Positions 52,075 to 61,043 are shown, numbered from the stretch's first letter. The stretch: DNA of 64,000 nt from UBA2040 sp002384725 (GCA_963926475.1 CAWUXE010000012.1:42930-106929); one strand, 5' to 3'. A program made the numbers and translations. Notes: generated from the sequence alone by a model not told the origin.

Positions 52075-52166
52075 ATTCGAAGCCCTTCGGGAATTCATCA
52101 ATGCGCTGTAGCGCTTCAAATGTCGCAGCTGAAGGCTAGACTTACAATGCCAGAAGAGCTTCGAAT
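52075..52166. repeat. Hairpin repeat, copy C
   Basis: ATTCGAAGC (52075-52083) and its exact complement GCTTCGAAT (52158-52166) bound a stretch that also holds GCCCTTCGGG and TGCGC-type palindromic elements. The first part is nearly the same as copy A (ATTCGAAGCCYTTCGG). It is placed between two genes and close to the msrA stop. Confidence 0.6.
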
Positions 52167-52172
52167 AAAAAA

Positions 52173-52823
52173 TCACTTCATCAACTCCGGATGTTTCGCC
52201 TTAAAACGATTCAAACGGGGCGCACTAACTGCTTGCACATAGACTTGATTGGGGTTCAATCGCTCGTAATTTTGATGGTACTCCTCGGCAATGTAGAATA
52301 TGTCGAAAGGAACAACTTCTGTCGTGATTTTTGAGAATTCTTTTTTGAGAAGCGCATTTGTAATGTAATTTTCCGCCAACTCTTTTTCTTTGTTGTTTTG
52401 ATAGAAAATCATAGAGCGATATTGTGGTCCACGATCGGGACCTTGTTGGTTAAATGTACTCGGATCATGCGAATCGAAAAACACAGTCAAAAGGGTAGAA
52501 TAAGAAACTAAATTGCTATCGTAATACACTTTCACAGCTTCGGCGTGGCGCGTTTTTCCTGTACAAATCAACTCATACGATGGACTAACTATTTTCCCTC
52601 CAGAATAACCGGATTCTACTTCTCCAACACCCTTAACGGATTCAAAAACGGCTTCAACACACCAAAAACAGCCGCTGGCAAAATATGCTATCGAGTTGGG
52701 TACAATGGGATCCAATATCTTTTCTGGATTCTTTTTTTCATCTGAATTATCCAGCATTGTTGCCGAACTATTTTGACAAGCCATTAGAAAACTCGCCATT
52801 AAAACAATCAATAAATTTTTCAT
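52173..52823 (-). CDS. msrA: Peptide-methionine (S)-S-oxide reductase, lipoprotein form
   Basis: Repairs oxidised methionine (S form) in proteins. 216 residues. A lipoprotein signal (FLMAC, Cys16) places it outside the cytoplasm, in contrast to the cytosolic enzymes. The catalytic GCFWC is at residues 51-55, with EAVF following. Other conserved residues are in GPDRGPQYRSMIFY and EEYHQNYE. No Cys occurs in the C-terminal segment where many MsrA have resolving cysteines, so recycling would have to use Cys in GCFWC or ELICTG, or an external reductant. Confidence 0.92.
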   Translation of the reverse strand: MKNLLIVLMASFLMACQNSSATMLDNSDEKKNPEKILDPIVPNSIAYFASGCFWCVEAVFESVKGVGEVESGYSGGKIVSPSYELICTGKTRHAEAVKVYYDSNLVSYSTLLTVFFDSHDPSTFNQQGPDRGPQYRSMIFYQNNKEKELAENYITNALLKKEFSKITTEVVPFDIFYIAEEYHQNYERLNPNQVYVQAVSAPRLNRFKAKHPELMK

Positions 52824-52879
52824 AGTGTATAAACGTTTGTAACTCCTGTTTGGTTTTGGAGAGCGTTTATTATACTAGA

Positions 52880-54706
52880 TTACAATTCGTCATCCGTGGT
52901 AATATCGCCCCGTAATCTTCGGAAACGTTTTCGGGCTTCGATGGTATGCATGCTCCCTTTGAAATCAAAAAGAATTGTTTTATAAAAACCTGCTGCTTTT
53001 TCACTGTCGAATAAATGATTTTCATAAATATCGCCCAGTTGGAAAACGGCGTCATCAGCTAGTATGTCGTAAGCGTAAAACTTCAACAACTCATCCAAAT
53101 ATTTGACGGCTTCGTTCCATTTTCCTTGCAATTGCATGGCCTCCGATTTCTTAATGAGGATATCATCCCCCAAGGAATGGTAATTGTACTTTTCTTGGAT
53201 GCTGTCAAAAAAGATAAAAGCCGAATCATATTTGTGTTGCGCTATCATCAAATCGCCTTGTGCAAACCAGTACATTGCTTCGTAATTACTATCCAAACCA
53301 AAATTTTCAGTAATGAGCAAAGACAACTGCATGGCGTCGTTTGCAATAAGTTTGGTGGTTGATTGTTTCAATATATCCAACTGTGATTGCGCAAAATTAA
53401 ATTCGCCATCGTAATAAAAAATACGTGCATTCTTGAATTTCGCTTCTTGACCAATTGGTTCAAATTTGAAGTCTTTTTCTATCTGCATGTAATAGATCGA
53501 TGCTTGCCACACATCGGCGTTGAGAACATTGATGTCCGCCAATTCCATTCGTATTTCAGCGCGATACATATCCGAAATTCGAGGAATTTCAAGCGCTTTT
53601 TCCAATCGCGTCAAAGCAGAAAGAGGAGCGTTTCCATAAAATGCTTCAATGTGTCCTAATTCCAAGATTAAAGGAATAACAGAAGCATTGTTTCCGAGAC
53701 GAGTTAATGCACTTTCATATTCAGCAATTGCAGCTTGTATTTCCGTTTGACCGTAATTTCTATTGGTCGTGACTTCCAGGTATCGGGTATTTAGCAAAGC
53801 AAGTTCCGCTCTATAAAATAGGCGGTTCGATTCACCTAAATCACGAACGTATTTGTATGCTTTTCTAGCAACTTCGTAATCTTTATTCTCTTTGCAAATG
53901 TTGCCTAATTCAAACACTCGAACACCGTCACCATTTTCTCTGCGGTCTAAGGCTTGCACTTGAATTAATGCGGCATTGAAGTTTTTCTTTTGGATAAGCA
54001 ACCAAACCAACATATCACTGGAGGTTCCATTTTCTGGTTGACGCTGAACTTTTTCCAATAAAACAGTTTTAAGATAATCGTATTCCTTGTCTTCTTCGGC
54101 ATTGAAATCGATTTGTCGGGCTAGGATGTTTTGTACATATTTTACATATGATGGATAATTGTCGAGCAGATCCATATAGGATTCCATCATTTTTTGCGTT
54201 TCGCCCATAGCACCATACAAATCAGCAAATTGCAGCTGAAGAGGATAGGTGTTTTTCAATATTTTTTCCCCCTTTTGCAAGGCTTGCAATGCAAAATCAT
54301 TTTTCCCTTTTGTTCGGAACGCATTATAGATATTAACTATTACGCTGGCATTATTTGGCAAATCATTTACTAAATCTTCGTATACTTTCTGCGCTTTGCT
54401 TGGATCATTGTTATCCTCATAAAACTGTCCCAATAAAACGGGATATTCGAAATCGTACTTATAATTTTTAATCTGTTTTTTCAGCAGTTTTTCAGCGTCA
54501 TTGACTTCTTTGGTTTGGATGTAGCAATCGTACAAACGAAGAAAATTAGCTTTCGAAGGATCTCTGGCGTAAACTTTTTCACTATACACCATTGCCTTCT
54601 GATATTCCTGGCGACTGTAATATGCTTGTGCCAATTGCTCATCACTTCCCTGACCGAACGATGGCGCGGAAAGTAAAATCAATAAGAAAAGAATGCAGTA
54701 TTTCAC
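52880..54706 (-). CDS. Exported tetratricopeptide-repeat protein
   Basis: 608 residues with a signal peptide (ending APSFGQ), followed by a run of helical hairpins of TPR type. Examples are EQLAQAYYSRQEYQKAMVYS, PVLLGQFYEDNNDPSKAQKV and the late WNEAVKYLDELLKFYAYDILADDAVFQLGDIYE in pieces. It resembles the periplasmic TPR proteins of Bacteroidota that support cell-envelope or gliding/secretion machinery. The start overlaps the stop of the upstream lipoprotein gene by four bases, so the two form a unit. Function unknown beyond scaffolding. Confidence 0.8.
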   Translation of the reverse strand: MKYCILFLLILLSAPSFGQGSDEQLAQAYYSRQEYQKAMVYSEKVYARDPSKANFLRLYDCYIQTKEVNDAEKLLKKQIKNYKYDFEYPVLLGQFYEDNNDPSKAQKVYEDLVNDLPNNASVIVNIYNAFRTKGKNDFALQALQKGEKILKNTYPLQLQFADLYGAMGETQKMMESYMDLLDNYPSYVKYVQNILARQIDFNAEEDKEYDYLKTVLLEKVQRQPENGTSSDMLVWLLIQKKNFNAALIQVQALDRRENGDGVRVFELGNICKENKDYEVARKAYKYVRDLGESNRLFYRAELALLNTRYLEVTTNRNYGQTEIQAAIAEYESALTRLGNNASVIPLILELGHIEAFYGNAPLSALTRLEKALEIPRISDMYRAEIRMELADINVLNADVWQASIYYMQIEKDFKFEPIGQEAKFKNARIFYYDGEFNFAQSQLDILKQSTTKLIANDAMQLSLLITENFGLDSNYEAMYWFAQGDLMIAQHKYDSAFIFFDSIQEKYNYHSLGDDILIKKSEAMQLQGKWNEAVKYLDELLKFYAYDILADDAVFQLGDIYENHLFDSEKAAGFYKTILFDFKGSMHTIEARKRFRRLRGDITTDDEL

Positions 54707-55290
54707 TTCGTGTTAGGGATCAATTTATTTGCCCGTTTTTTCTTTTTCTCATACGTCTCCAAAAGATCCATAGAGAATGTGTTTAGTTCCACAAACAATA
54801 AGTCGTAGGTAGCGTATGCCTTCCCTCTTTCATCAATATAATCAGCTCCCATGCGCGTCAACATATTCATTTTAGACTCCTCATACGATATGTATTCGTC
54901 GTATTTTTTGCGGTCGCCATCTGCATTCTCAATATCATAACGCAACAAACGCAAACTTTCTTTCATTTCATTACATCCTTTTAACAGATTCAAACAATCG
55001 TTGTGTAAATGACCAAGCGTTTTTCTAGCTTGTTTCATGTCGTTTATTTTATTAGCGAGCACTCGGTCCACAGAATCGGCAAAATAAAACTGTTTGAAAC
55101 GAAATTCAATGTCATGTGCTCGTTCCGACATTCCGAAACTAGAATCTGAAGGATTAGCAGATATGACTTTTTCAAGACTATCCAACGACGCTGTTATTTG
55201 ATCTAATTTTTGAATGCGTTCACCTCTATTCACATTGGTACATGCGCCAAGAATAAGCAAGCCGAAAAGGAAGAAAAAGGTTGTTTTCAC
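54703..55290 (-). CDS. Predicted coiled-coil lipoprotein
   Basis: 195 residues. The signal ends LILGAC (Cys17), giving a lipoprotein. The mature part is highly charged and helical, with heptad-like patterns (LDQITASLDSLEKVISA, then MKQARKTLGHLHNDCLNLLKG and EYISYEESKMNMLTRMGAD). No domain name is recognised. It is translationally coupled to the TPR protein gene (ATGA-type overlap), so the two products probably act together at the membrane. Confidence 0.7.
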   Translation of the reverse strand: MKTTFFFLFGLLILGACTNVNRGERIQKLDQITASLDSLEKVISANPSDSSFGMSERAHDIEFRFKQFYFADSVDRVLANKINDMKQARKTLGHLHNDCLNLLKGCNEMKESLRLLRYDIENADGDRKKYDEYISYEESKMNMLTRMGADYIDERGKAYATYDLLFVELNTFSMDLLETYEKKKKRANKLIPNTK

Positions 55291-55356
55291 TTTTTTTATT
55301 GTAAATGTAAGAGAAAATGAAGCGAAATCCAGCCTTTTAGCAATAATTAAGAAGAC

Positions 55357-56628
55357 TTAATCAATACGGTCGAAACCCGTGAATCCTCTTAGGACCTCTG
55401 GTATTTCAATGCCTTTTTCGGTTTGAAAGTTCTCCATCAATGCAGCAACAATTCTAGGTAAAGCGAGTGCAGAACCATTTAAAGTATGACACAATTGTGT
55501 TTTTTTGTCTTCATTCTTGAAGCGCAATTTCAAACGATTGGACTGGAATGTATCGAAACGAGATACAGAACTTACTTCCAACCATTTCTTTTGAGCGGCT
55601 GAATATACTTCGAAATCATAGGTCATGGCTGATGCGAAACTCATATCACCACCACACAAACGTAAAATGCGGTATTGTAAACCTAGTTTTTCAAGAATTC
55701 CTTTTACGTGATCCACCATTTCGTCAAGCGCTTTGGCAGAATTGTCTGGGTGCTCAATGCGAACGATTTCTACCTTATCGAATTGATGCAAACGGTTCAA
55801 TCCGCGAACATCTTTTCCATAAGATCCAGCTTCACGTCTAAAACATGGTGTGTATCCTGTCAATTTTATAGAATAATTTTCATCTGGTAGAATGACATCT
55901 CTATAAATGTTGGTCAATGGAACTTCGGCAGTTGGGATCAAGTATAAATCGTCGATTTGACAATGGTACATTTGACCTTCTTTATCGGGTAATTGTCCCG
56001 TTCCGATTCCAGAAGCTTCGTTTACCACTAATGGAACTTGCGTTTCTTCATAACCTGCGTTTTCAGCTTCGTTCAAAAAAAAGTTAATCAAAGCACGTTG
56101 TAATTTGGCTCCTTTTCCTCGGTAAACAGGGAATCCTGCGCCCGAAATTTTTACACCTAATTCGAAATCGATGAGATTGTATTTGCTCGCCAATTCCCAA
56201 TGTGGAAGTGGTTCAAAGTTGAATGCCGGTTCTTTTCCTGCTTCGAAAACTGTTTCATTGTCCAATTCACTTTTCCCTGCTTTCACAAGTTTGTTCGGAA
56301 GATTAGGAATTTGGTACAACAATTCTTGAATTTCGTTTTCAAACGCTTCAACTTCTGTTTTTAAACCCGCTTCACTTTCTTTGAGACTCGTTGTTTTCGC
56401 TTTCGCTTGATTTGCCTCATCGACCTTGCCACTTTTAAATAACAACCCGATTTCCTTTGCCAATCCGTTCAAATGTGCAGAAACTGTTTCCATTTCCGTT
56501 TTTTTCGAACGCCATTGTTCATCTTTTTCCAAAATGGAATCCAAGAAAGGCGTCACATCAAGGTTTCGTTTTTTCATCCCTTCGATGATGACTTCTTTTT
56601 CAGCACGGATACGGGTAATTTCGAGCAT
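55357..56628 (-). CDS. serS: Seryl-tRNA synthetase
   Basis: Class II synthetase charging tRNA-Ser and tRNA-Sec-type acceptors, 423 residues. An N-terminal antiparallel coiled coil (about 1-105) binds the tRNA long arm. Motif 1 is in GKGAKLQRALINFF, motif 2 in FRREAGSYGKDVRGLNRLHQFDKVE (split over two lines of the fold) and motif 3 in NGSALALPRIVAALMEN. The 10-20-residue segment around EVPLTNIYRDVIL contains the serine-binding TAEVP. Length and order are normal. Confidence 0.97.
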   Translation of the reverse strand: MLEITRIRAEKEVIIEGMKKRNLDVTPFLDSILEKDEQWRSKKTEMETVSAHLNGLAKEIGLLFKSGKVDEANQAKAKTTSLKESEAGLKTEVEAFENEIQELLYQIPNLPNKLVKAGKSELDNETVFEAGKEPAFNFEPLPHWELASKYNLIDFELGVKISGAGFPVYRGKGAKLQRALINFFLNEAENAGYEETQVPLVVNEASGIGTGQLPDKEGQMYHCQIDDLYLIPTAEVPLTNIYRDVILPDENYSIKLTGYTPCFRREAGSYGKDVRGLNRLHQFDKVEIVRIEHPDNSAKALDEMVDHVKGILEKLGLQYRILRLCGGDMSFASAMTYDFEVYSAAQKKWLEVSSVSRFDTFQSNRLKLRFKNEDKKTQLCHTLNGSALALPRIVAALMENFQTEKGIEIPEVLRGFTGFDRID

Positions 56629-56783
56629 TTTTATTTTGAATTTAAGAACTGCGAATTTAGTGAAATGGTTTTAATATTTGATAGGCTCGCCTTCGACTTC
56701 ACTTGGGCCGCGCAATTTATATTTAAAGAAAGATTAAAATAGTGTTTGTGGATAGGTGCCGATTGCTCTCGGCATCGAAGTCC

Positions 56784-56819
56784 ACAAAAAAAGCGTGCAG
56801 ATAGCTATCGGCACGCTTT
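56784..56819 (-). terminator. Intrinsic terminator of rplU-rpmA
   Basis: Perfect 9-base-pair stem (56790-56798 with 56811-56819) with seven T residues on the minus strand beyond the stem. It lies 20 bases after the rpmA stop. Confidence 0.88.
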
Positions 56820-56839
56820 ATAAATGTATAAGACGATTC

Positions 56840-57109
56840 TTATGCCTCAGCTGTTTCAAATGGAACAACCGATACAAATGAACGATTATCTTTTTTCTTG
56901 CGGAAATGAACCAAACCATCCGTCAAAGCGTAAAGTGTATGGTCTTTACCAATACCTACGTTTGTACCTGGGTGGTGTTGCGTTCCTCTTTGACGAATAA
57001 TGATGTTTCCAGCGATTGCTGCTTGTCCTCCAAAGATTTTAACGCCTAAACGCTTGCTTTGGGATTCACGACCATTTTTCGAACTACCGACTCCTTTTTT
57101 ATGTGCCAT
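56840..57109 (-). CDS. rpmA: Ribosomal protein bL27
   Basis: 89 residues, near the peptidyl-transferase centre. The N terminus MAHKKGVGSSKNGRESQSKR is the canonical mature form without the Firmicutes-type cleaved extension, followed by LGVKIFGGQAAIAGNIIIRQRGTQHHPG. It is in the fixed rplU-rpmA pair, 51 bases after rplU, and ends at a strong terminator. Confidence 0.98.
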   Translation of the reverse strand: MAHKKGVGSSKNGRESQSKRLGVKIFGGQAAIAGNIIIRQRGTQHHPGTNVGIGKDHTLYALTDGLVHFRKKKDNRSFVSVVPFETAEA

Positions 57110-57160
57110 TGTTTCTTGTTATTTGTTTCAGCTAGGCTGAAAAATTTTCAATTCGTTTTA

Positions 57161-57472
57161 TTAAGCTTTGATGCTTTTTATTGTAATTGAAGTGAAAGCT
57201 TGACGGTGTCCGTTTTTCTTTCTGTAACCTTTTCTTCTTTTCTTACGAAAGACGATTACTTTATCTCCTTTTACATGAGCAAGAACCTCTGCGGTAACTT
57301 TTGCTCCTTCTATAGCCGGGGCGCCAAGTGTAATTTTTCCATCATTGTCAGCTAAAAGCACTTTGTCGAAATCAAGTTTCGCTCCTACTTCTGCTTTTAA
57401 ACGATGAACATACAACTTTTGGTCTTTTTGCACTTTAAATTGCTGCCCTGCTATCTCTACGATTGCGTACAT
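57161..57472 (-). CDS. rplU: Ribosomal protein bL21
   Basis: 103 residues starting MYAIVEIAGQQFKVQKDQKL, the universal N terminus. The C terminus has FRKKRRKGYRKKNGHRQAFT. An upstream in-frame extension to 57601 exists but has no homology and runs through the promoter, so the ATG at 57472 is correct. It pairs with rpmA in one transcript from a consensus promoter. Confidence 0.98.
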   Translation of the reverse strand: MYAIVEIAGQQFKVQKDQKLYVHRLKAEVGAKLDFDKVLLADNDGKITLGAPAIEGAKVTAEVLAHVKGDKVIVFRKKRRKGYRKKNGHRQAFTSITIKSIKA

Positions 57473-57513
57473 ATAGCTTGTTATTTGTTTGTTTAAAATC
57501 CTAAATCGGACGG

Positions 57514-57544
57514 CAAAGATATAGAATTGTTTTGAGAGTGCAAA
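57514..57544 (-). promoter_or_regulatory. Consensus Bacteroidota promoter of rplU-rpmA (TTTG-N19-TATCTTTG)
   Basis: On the minus strand TTTG (57544-57541) and TATCTTTG (57521-57514) are both exact, separated by exactly 19 bases, and upstream of the rplU ATG by 41 bases. This is the cleanest promoter in the window and supports the phylum call. Confidence 0.9.
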
Positions 57545-57582
57545 TAGTATATCGACTTTTTTTTCTTTTGTGGGATTGTTGC

Positions 57583-57602
57583 ATTCGAAGCCTGACGGCA
57601 TT
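57583..57602. repeat. Dispersed repeat core, copy D
   Basis: ATTCGAAGCCTGACGGCATT, close to the copy A core ATTCGAAGCCTTCGGCA but with extra bases in the loop. It lies between rplU promoter DNA and the convergent end of nothing: the gene next to it ends at 57630 on the same strand. Confidence 0.5.
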
Positions 57603-57629
57603 GGTTTATCGATACATCAACCGTCAAGG

Positions 57630-58301
57630 TTATAAAAAGTCCTTAAAACTTTCTTCGGCATACACCTTATCCTGATTCACATTCGCCCAAATGGTTTGCA
57701 TAAATTCCTTCTTATCTTCCACTGCACCAAATGGCATGTTTAATTGAAGATCGTCCTTGTAGTTAAAATGCAGTGTTTCTTGGTGAACGAATATTTTACG
57801 TAACCCCAGAAAGTAGAGGGCTTTCACTTCTCTATCGGCTAAAACAACGGCTTTTTTCGTAATTCCGATTCGCCATGTTTTGCTGAACCAAGAAAACAGG
57901 GAAGTGAAAATTATTTCAAGTCCACCTATTCCATATGCCAGCGGAATCGGCCATCCCTGCGGGCAAACACGATACAAGCCGTAAGCCAAAGAAAATAAGG
58001 CAAGCGCTTCTAAACAATTGTAAAGTAAAATTCGAACTTTTCGTTCTTTGCTTACTTCCTGGTTCCAGACGAATTTTTGTTTTTGACTTAGAATTTGCAT
58101 TCCTGTCCATCGTTTTAGAATTCTTCTGATCAGAATGACAAACACCAATGTTGCCGCAATCCAAAAAATAGCTTGTTGGTAAGGGATTTGTCCACCGGTT
58201 GTTTTCAGCATATCGATGGGTAAATCTCCACCTATGAAAATGCAAATCAACATAACGGGAAACGTAACCAGTAAAAGGAAGATGTTTGTGATTTTATTCA
58301 T
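57630..58301 (-). CDS. Uncharacterised inner-membrane protein
   Basis: 223 residues, with two N-terminal hydrophobic segments (IFLLLVTFPVMLICIFIGG and AIFWIAATLVFVILI), two more in the middle (ALALFSLAYGLYRVC and PLAYGIGGLEIIFTSLFSW) and a C-terminal soluble part (KAVVLADREVKALYFLGLRK). No family name. The start overlaps the stop of the DUF349 gene by eight bases, so the two are translationally coupled. Together with the kinase gene upstream, it looks like the last gene of a three-gene operon. Confidence 0.65.
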   Translation of the reverse strand: MNKITNIFLLLVTFPVMLICIFIGGDLPIDMLKTTGGQIPYQQAIFWIAATLVFVILIRRILKRWTGMQILSQKQKFVWNQEVSKERKVRILLYNCLEALALFSLAYGLYRVCPQGWPIPLAYGIGGLEIIFTSLFSWFSKTWRIGITKKAVVLADREVKALYFLGLRKIFVHQETLHFNYKDDLQLNMPFGAVEDKKEFMQTIWANVNQDKVYAEESFKDFL

Positions 58302-59994
58302 TCGGAATCAGCTTTAACTTGCGTTTTAGATCTTCGATACGCATAGTGTTCTTTTCAATTTTCACTTCGAATTCTTTTTTCATTGCGTCAGCGCCTTTAG
58401 AGCGACCGAAGAATCCAAGGTTGTTCTCGAATTGAATATTTTCTTGCTTAATCAGATCGATTTGACGACGGATATCAGATTTCTCTTTGTCCAAAAGACG
58501 TTCAGCGTTTGGAGAAGCTTTGAAAGTGTCCATTTTTGCTTGGAACATCACTTTTTCTTTCTCCGCGCCTTCCAATTTTAAATCATCGTAATGGGTGTCC
58601 AAGGCTTTTTTGAAATCGGCGTAAACCTTGTCTTTTTGCTTGATTGGAACATGTCCAATTGCGTTAAACTTTGTCGCGAATTCTTTCAAGTCTGCAATTC
58701 CTTGTTTTTTATCATCGCTCATTTTGTACGCAACGATTTGGTCAATCAAGGCTTGTTTTACATGCAGATTCGCTTCGTTTTCTTTGTCTTTCTCATCAAA
58801 TTGAGCTTGACGGGCATTGAAGAAAACATCACAAGCAGCGCGGAATTCTTTCCATAATTTTTGCTCCGTTCGGTGTCCGGTATGTCCAATGGTTTTCCAT
58901 TCCTTTTGTAGCTGAATCAATTTATTCGAAGCTTCTTTCCAATTTGTCGACGAATTAATTTCTTTCGCTTGATCGATTAGGTTTTGTTTGGCTGTAACCA
59001 AATGCTTGCTCTCTTCTCGAACGACATCGAAAAATACTTTTTTGGCGTTAAAGAAAACATCACATTCCGCTCTAAAATCTTTCCAAACGGCTTCGTTTTC
59101 TTTCTTTGGGCCGAAACCAATTTTTTTCCATTCTTCTTGAATGGCAAGAACTTCCTTCGTTTTAACTTCCCATTCTTTCGAATTGGTGTATTCTTCAGTG
59201 CCTTGTATGGTCGTTTTTACTTTTTCTATAAGTTCTTTTTTCTTGTCGATGTTGGCCGATAATTTCTCACGACGAGTATCATAAAACGTATTGATTTTGG
59301 CATAAACCGCTTTTACACTGCCCCAATAAGCTTCTTTAATCTTTTCCCATTCGCCTTCGGTTACCGGCCCAATCTCTTCCCAATCGTTTTGCAATGATTT
59401 CAATTGAGTTTCGGTTTCCTTCATTGAATCTAATGAAATAAGCGCTTGAATTTTTTGGATTACCTCCAGTTTCAATTGCTCATTTCTGTGGTAATCATGT
59501 TCCTTCAACTCTTTGTAAATCTTCATGTTGTAGAAGAAGTTCTCCAAAAGTTTAGAGTATTCAGCTTGAATATCGTCTCTTTTTTCGCGAGGAATATCGC
59601 CTGTTTCTTTCCACTTTTCGTGAATCTCTTTGTGCGCGTTGTAAGCTTTACCGATATTTTCTTCATTCTGAATTACTTCAGAAAGTTGAGAAATCAGTGA
59701 TTTTTTGGTTTTTAAATTGTTCTCTTGAACTTCTTTTTTTAAGTCCACTGCATCTTTCCGTTTCATTTGAAAGACACGAGCAATTTCATAGAATTCCTCT
59801 TTGATTGGGTCGATCTCTTTGTTTTCTTCTAATGGTTCTCCAGCTTCCAACAAAGCAACTTGACGCAAACGTCCCTCTTCAATCAAAAAATCTTCAAATT
59901 TCGATTTCAATTCATTTACTTCTCGACTTACTTTTAAAACTTCGGGATTTTCAACCAAAGTTTTCAAGTTTTCTAAAAATTCTACTTTTTCCAT
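58294..59994 (-). CDS. DUF349 repeat protein
   Basis: 566 residues, almost entirely helical and charged, built of about five DUF349 repeats of roughly 75 residues, each with a W-K-x-I/T-G-P/H signature (LQNDWEEIGPVTEGEWEKIK; EEWKKIGFGPKKENEAVWKD; QKEWKTIGHTGHRTEQKLWK). DUF349 proteins occur in Bacteroidota and Actinobacteria; their function is not established. The ATG at 59994 is preferred to the TTG at 60012, which overlaps the kinase stop. It lies in an operon with the kinase and a membrane protein. Confidence 0.88.
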   Translation of the reverse strand: MEKVEFLENLKTLVENPEVLKVSREVNELKSKFEDFLIEEGRLRQVALLEAGEPLEENKEIDPIKEEFYEIARVFQMKRKDAVDLKKEVQENNLKTKKSLISQLSEVIQNEENIGKAYNAHKEIHEKWKETGDIPREKRDDIQAEYSKLLENFFYNMKIYKELKEHDYHRNEQLKLEVIQKIQALISLDSMKETETQLKSLQNDWEEIGPVTEGEWEKIKEAYWGSVKAVYAKINTFYDTRREKLSANIDKKKELIEKVKTTIQGTEEYTNSKEWEVKTKEVLAIQEEWKKIGFGPKKENEAVWKDFRAECDVFFNAKKVFFDVVREESKHLVTAKQNLIDQAKEINSSTNWKEASNKLIQLQKEWKTIGHTGHRTEQKLWKEFRAACDVFFNARQAQFDEKDKENEANLHVKQALIDQIVAYKMSDDKKQGIADLKEFATKFNAIGHVPIKQKDKVYADFKKALDTHYDDLKLEGAEKEKVMFQAKMDTFKASPNAERLLDKEKSDIRRQIDLIKQENIQFENNLGFFGRSKGADAMKKEFEVKIEKNTMRIEDLKRKLKLIPNE

Positions 59995-60004
59995 TATTCT
60001 GATA

Positions 60005-60934
60005 TTAGACAAGAGTTTCGTTCATACTGAAACTCGATAGTGCAACAAACTTTTGTATTCTACGGGTGATATCATCATTGGAAATCGACGTTAGTCTTTC
60101 CGTTCCAAATTTCTCACAACAAAAAGAAGCCAAAGCTGAACCAACGATTACCGCTCGTTTCATGCTTTCGAAACTGATGTCGCCAGTGCTTGACAAATAT
60201 CCCATGAATCCACCAGCAAATGTATCGCCAGCGCCTGTTGGATCAAAAACTTCTTCCAAAGGAAGGGCAGGAGCGCAGAAAACGTTTTCTCCGTGGAACA
60301 ATAATGCACCGTGCTCTCCTTTTTTAATAATCAAATATTTACAACCCATTTCGCGAATTGTATTTGCCGCTTTCAACAAACTATATTCTCCAGAAAGTTG
60401 ACGTGCTTCTTCATCGTTCACGATTAACAGGTCAACCATAGAAATGGTTTTCTTCAAATCATCTAACGCAATATCCATCCAGAAATTCATGGTATCCATC
60501 GCTACCAATTTCGGACGAGTCGTTAATCTCTCAATTACGGTAGATTGAACCTGAGGAGATAAATTCCCTAACATTAAAAACTCAGTTCCTTGGTAAGACG
60601 CAGGAATGATTGGGTCGAAATTTTCAAGAACATTCAGCTCGGTCACCAAGGTATCACGCGAGTTCATGTCGTTGTGATATTTCCCAGACCAGAAAAATGA
60701 TTTCTCCCCTTTTTTGATTTGAAGTCCTTCCAGATCAACATTTCTATTTTGCAAGGTATCCAACATTTCTTGCGGGAAATCGTCACCGACTACTGCACAA
60801 ATCTGTTGATTTTTTTCGTAGAACGAAGCCGCCAAAGCGATATAGGTTCCCGCACCTCCAATTATTCTATCTGTTTTGCCAAAAGGCGTTTCTATCGCAT
60901 CGAACGCGACACTTCCAACTGTTAATAAACTCAT
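60005..60934 (-). CDS. PfkB-family carbohydrate (nucleoside-like) kinase
   Basis: Ribokinase-fold sugar or nucleoside kinase of 309 residues. The N-terminal substrate region has GGAGTYIALAASFYEKN; the catalytic DPTGAGDTFAGGFMGYL carries the anion-hole GAGD with the catalytic Asp at about residue 241. A NMDSRDTLVTELN-like middle (HNDMNSRDTLVTELNVLENF in part) belongs to the lid. The substrate cannot be named; adenosine and fructose-type kinases are both possible. It heads an operon with the DUF349 gene, behind a good promoter. Confidence 0.88.
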   Translation of the reverse strand: MSLLTVGSVAFDAIETPFGKTDRIIGGAGTYIALAASFYEKNQQICAVVGDDFPQEMLDTLQNRNVDLEGLQIKKGEKSFFWSGKYHNDMNSRDTLVTELNVLENFDPIIPASYQGTEFLMLGNLSPQVQSTVIERLTTRPKLVAMDTMNFWMDIALDDLKKTISMVDLLIVNDEEARQLSGEYSLLKAANTIREMGCKYLIIKKGEHGALLFHGENVFCAPALPLEEVFDPTGAGDTFAGGFMGYLSSTGDISFESMKRAVIVGSALASFCCEKFGTERLTSISNDDITRRIQKFVALSSFSMNETLV

Positions 60935-60952
60935 TCTTTAAATTTTGCCCCG

Positions 60953-60983
60953 CAAAGATAGGTAAAATGGGCAAAGCACCGAA
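60953..60983 (-). promoter_or_regulatory. Promoter of the PfkB kinase operon (TTCG-N19-TATCTTTG)
   Basis: Exact -7 box TATCTTTG (60960-60953) and a one-mismatch -33 box TTCG (60983-60980) at 19-base spacing on the minus strand. Confidence 0.65.
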
Positions 60984-61043
60984 TTTTATAGGGAGTTTCA
61001 CAAAGGAAAGTTCCTGTGTTTAAATTCTTAAGTGTATTTGGTG

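Noticed and set aside
56690..56730. Further copy of the ATTCGAAGCC repeat upstream of serS
   Set aside because: Only a CTCGCCTTCGACTTC resemblance; the core ATTCGAAGCC is absent.
57473..57601. 43-residue N-terminal extension of bL21
   Set aside because: It runs through the consensus promoter; bL21 begins MYAIVEIAGQQ.
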